The notes under the pieces: model-generated
Told to the model about the DNA's origin: nothing
Seen by the model: only the letters and a program-made list of their open reading frames with translations
Databases searched by the model: none
From: Ophiocordyceps camponoti-saundersi (nom. inval.)
Lineage: Eukaryota; Ascomycota; Sordariomycetes; Hypocreales; Ophiocordycipitaceae
DNA: 64,000 nt
NCBI GenBank assembly: GCA_003339415.1
Contig: PDHQ01000130.1
Span: 1-64,000, forward strand
Direction: 5' to 3'
Shown: positions 62,000-64,000 of the stretch, piece after piece
Layout of the letters: the number at the start of each line of letters is the position of its first letter
How positions within the stretch are numbered: position 1 is the first letter of the stretch
Translations under genes and position numbers: made by a program

Positions 62000-64000
62000 A
62001 CTTAACTTTACTATCTAAAAAAGCGTAGAAATATTAATTACCTTAGCCTTAGCTTAAACCTAAATAAGATTTATAACTAAGCTATAAAGAAATTATAGCG
62101 AAGAAATTAATATTACTATAACCGTTTCCTTATATTTATAAAAGTCCTTTTTTAGAATATAAATAAGCGTACTAAGCTAGCTAAGCTAGCACTTAGTAAT
62201 AAATCGGATTATAATATTATTACTCTCTAGGAAACTATTAGCTATTTTAGCGCCGAGCCTTCTCTACCTAAGACTTCGCTTTACCGCCTTATTTATAGCG
62301 GCGGCTATATTTTAGTTTATATTTATAAAAGATACGATATATTTACTTAATTCCTAGAAATAAGGGAGGATTAAATAAGTATTACTTTCTATTTTAGATT
62401 TTAGTTTATTTCTATTTACTCTCCCCTTAATACCCCTTATAGCGGTAGCTTTTTAATTCTTTAAGATTTTCCTTTAAACCTTAACTATATTTTAGTTAGT
62501 AACTTTAACTTATATTACCCGCTTTAGGACTATTATAAGAGGCTCTCCGATAACTTAGATTAGCTAATTTATAAAATAATTAAGCTATAATTTAAACTCC
62601 TTACCTTAAAGGGAAAATATACTCGAATTTTTTATAAATATAAAGATAGTATACTAAACTTAGTTTAAGCTATAGCGGACTTATATATATATTATACTAA
62701 TTTAAACCTTAACTTTACTAAATTTAACTATATCTTTTAATTTTTTATAATTAGTATCTTTATACTTATAATAGCGAGTATATTACGCTTATAGTAAAGA
62801 TAAGCGGTCTTAAACTTAGTTTATTATAAGTTTTTAGCTAGAATTACCTTTTTACTTTCCCCTCTTACTAACTTAATAAAAATCGATAATACTCTTAACT
62901 AACTTTATTAAGAGCTATAATTTATTATTATCTAAATAATACTATTTATTACCTTTTCTTATTCTCGTAAGGCGGCGTAGTTTACCTTAGCCGTGGCCTT
63001 AGCTACTTAAATAGCTAAGCGAGCTTAGCGTAAATATAGGTTCCTCTTTTCGGACTCCTCTTAATAATAACTTTAAAAGATAGCTTTTACTTAGAAAATA
63101 GCTATAAACTTAGTAAAATATACTTATTAGTAATCTTTCCTTTATATTATCGCTAGCTTATTTTCTAAATTTTAATATATTAAGCGTTAAGCTTATATTT
63201 AAAGTAATTTTTTTTAAGATTTAATCTATCTCCTTATATTAAAAATAACTATTAAATCTTAAGCTAATAGCTATATAGCTAAAGCTAATATCTTAGCTAA
63301 TTAGTTCTTTCCTTAGCTTTATAGCGTGATCCTAACTAATATTAAACCGCCTAAACTTAAGTTCTCTATTAATATTAAGATTACTTAAACTAATATTTTT
63401 ATAATACTTAAGTTAATAACTTTTTAGAAAGTAGCTAAAGTAAATAATATTCCTATTAGATTTTTTAAGATATATTACCTTATCTTTACTACTTAGCTAG
63501 CTATAATTTTTTAAGTATATATATAATTTAATTATTTCCCGCCTTAGCTATAGTCCGCTATTATAGTTATTTTACGTAAGTTTAAAAAGAAGCTAAAAGC
63601 TTACTAAAAAGTAAGTACTTATAAGCTTATATTTTTACTATATTACTTAAGTAAAATCTTAAAAATTATAGTAAGATAATAAATTACTAAGGCCGCGGAG
63701 TTATATTAACTTTTCCTTAAAAGCTAAATAAGTAATAAGCGGAACTAATCTATAAAGCTAGCTATCCTTATAATTATTAAGCTTATTTAAGCTACTTAAT
63801 CTAAGAAAAAAGTAATATTTTTCTTATAATTTAATATTAAAAAAGCGTTTAATATTATATATTATAATAAACTTATTACTAAACTTAAATATTTAGGATT
63901 CCCGGACTAGATCTTAGCTTTCCTTAATAGCTACTTATAAGACCGCACCTCTTAACTTCGCTTTAATAATAAGATTTCGGAACTATATTAGATTAAGACT
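62000..64000 (+). pseudogene. ORF2 relic of LINE G (endonuclease and RT), cut by window edge
   Basis: The apurinic endonuclease domain shows the GDFN-LHHP-type catalytic motif as S-N-F-N-L-Y-Y-P at 62498-62521; both changes follow from TG to TA. RT starts near 63450. Its motif A (F-D-x-x-x-A-F-D) reads F-N-I-K-K-A-F-N at 63830-63853, with both Asp codons now AAT, followed by a very recognisable LINE stretch (L-GFPD, LNSYL.DRTS) to the window end. The protein nicks the target and copies the RNA in place. It is dead through stops and loss of catalytic Asp. Confidence 0.85.

Larger units (their letters stand above)
60411..64000 (+). mobile_element. Tad-like LINE G, 5' part with ORF1 and ORF2
   Basis: A + strand non-LTR retrotransposon running off the window. 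The 5' region to about 60900 has no clear coding signal and some CG-rich words near 60460-60560. ORF1 and ORF2 relics follow. The element, with endonuclease and RT, is the only LINE in the window with ORF2 and so a model for the kind of element that could have moved S and D. The 5' boundary is approximate and no TSD can be tested. Confidence 0.75.

Overview
This window looks like an AT-rich, repeat-only block of a filamentous ascomycete chromosome, and I see no intact protein gene in it. CpA and TpG are almost absent over tens of kilobases while TpA is hugely enriched. That is the footprint of repeat-induced point mutation (RIP: C to T, mainly at CpA, on either strand). Relics of transposon proteins are readable, but Gln and Trp codons have become TAA/TAG, Cys and His codons have become Tyr, and ATG start codons are nearly gone. 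A pericentromeric or AT-isochore location is plausible but inferred.

Nearly all of the sequence resolves into mobile elements inserted into one another, bounded by target-site duplications (TSDs). The host layer is an old Ty3/gypsy chromovirus, called A, on the + strand and cut into eight pieces from 1118 to 36595. It was opened by: a younger full-length copy of the same family (B, 3487-9419, 325-bp LTRs, TSD TTAAT); copies of a ~1.86-kb LINE-like element (S) that keeps an ORF1 with a CCHC knuckle and shows no ORF2; an unidentified 5.6-kb element (C, 17671-23253); and a long LINE-like element (D, 23890-33031, 16-bp TSD) carrying an ORF1 and apparently a very long gene on the opposite strand.

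Near its 3' end A is opened again by S7, S7 by S8, and S8 by an LTR element F (minus strand). F was opened by a second D copy (D2, 38287-53530), by a complete Ty1/copia element (53731-59513, minus strand) and apparently by a Tad-like LINE (G, about 60411 to the window end). D2 contains LTR element E-plus (44030-51932, TSD TTAAT), which contains an inverted relative, E-minus (44895-48550, TSD GTTAG). At E-minus the stack is seven elements deep.

Two pockets escaped RIP. One is a ~450-bp GC-richer island (54717-55165) inside the copia pol gene. The other is a short stretch around a class-II, leucine-like tRNA gene or pseudogene (50493-50574) inside E-plus. Deeper layers generally look more AT-saturated than younger insertions, so nesting order and mutation load could be read together as a chronology. 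Element letters are my own labels; boundaries come from comparing copies within the window by eye.
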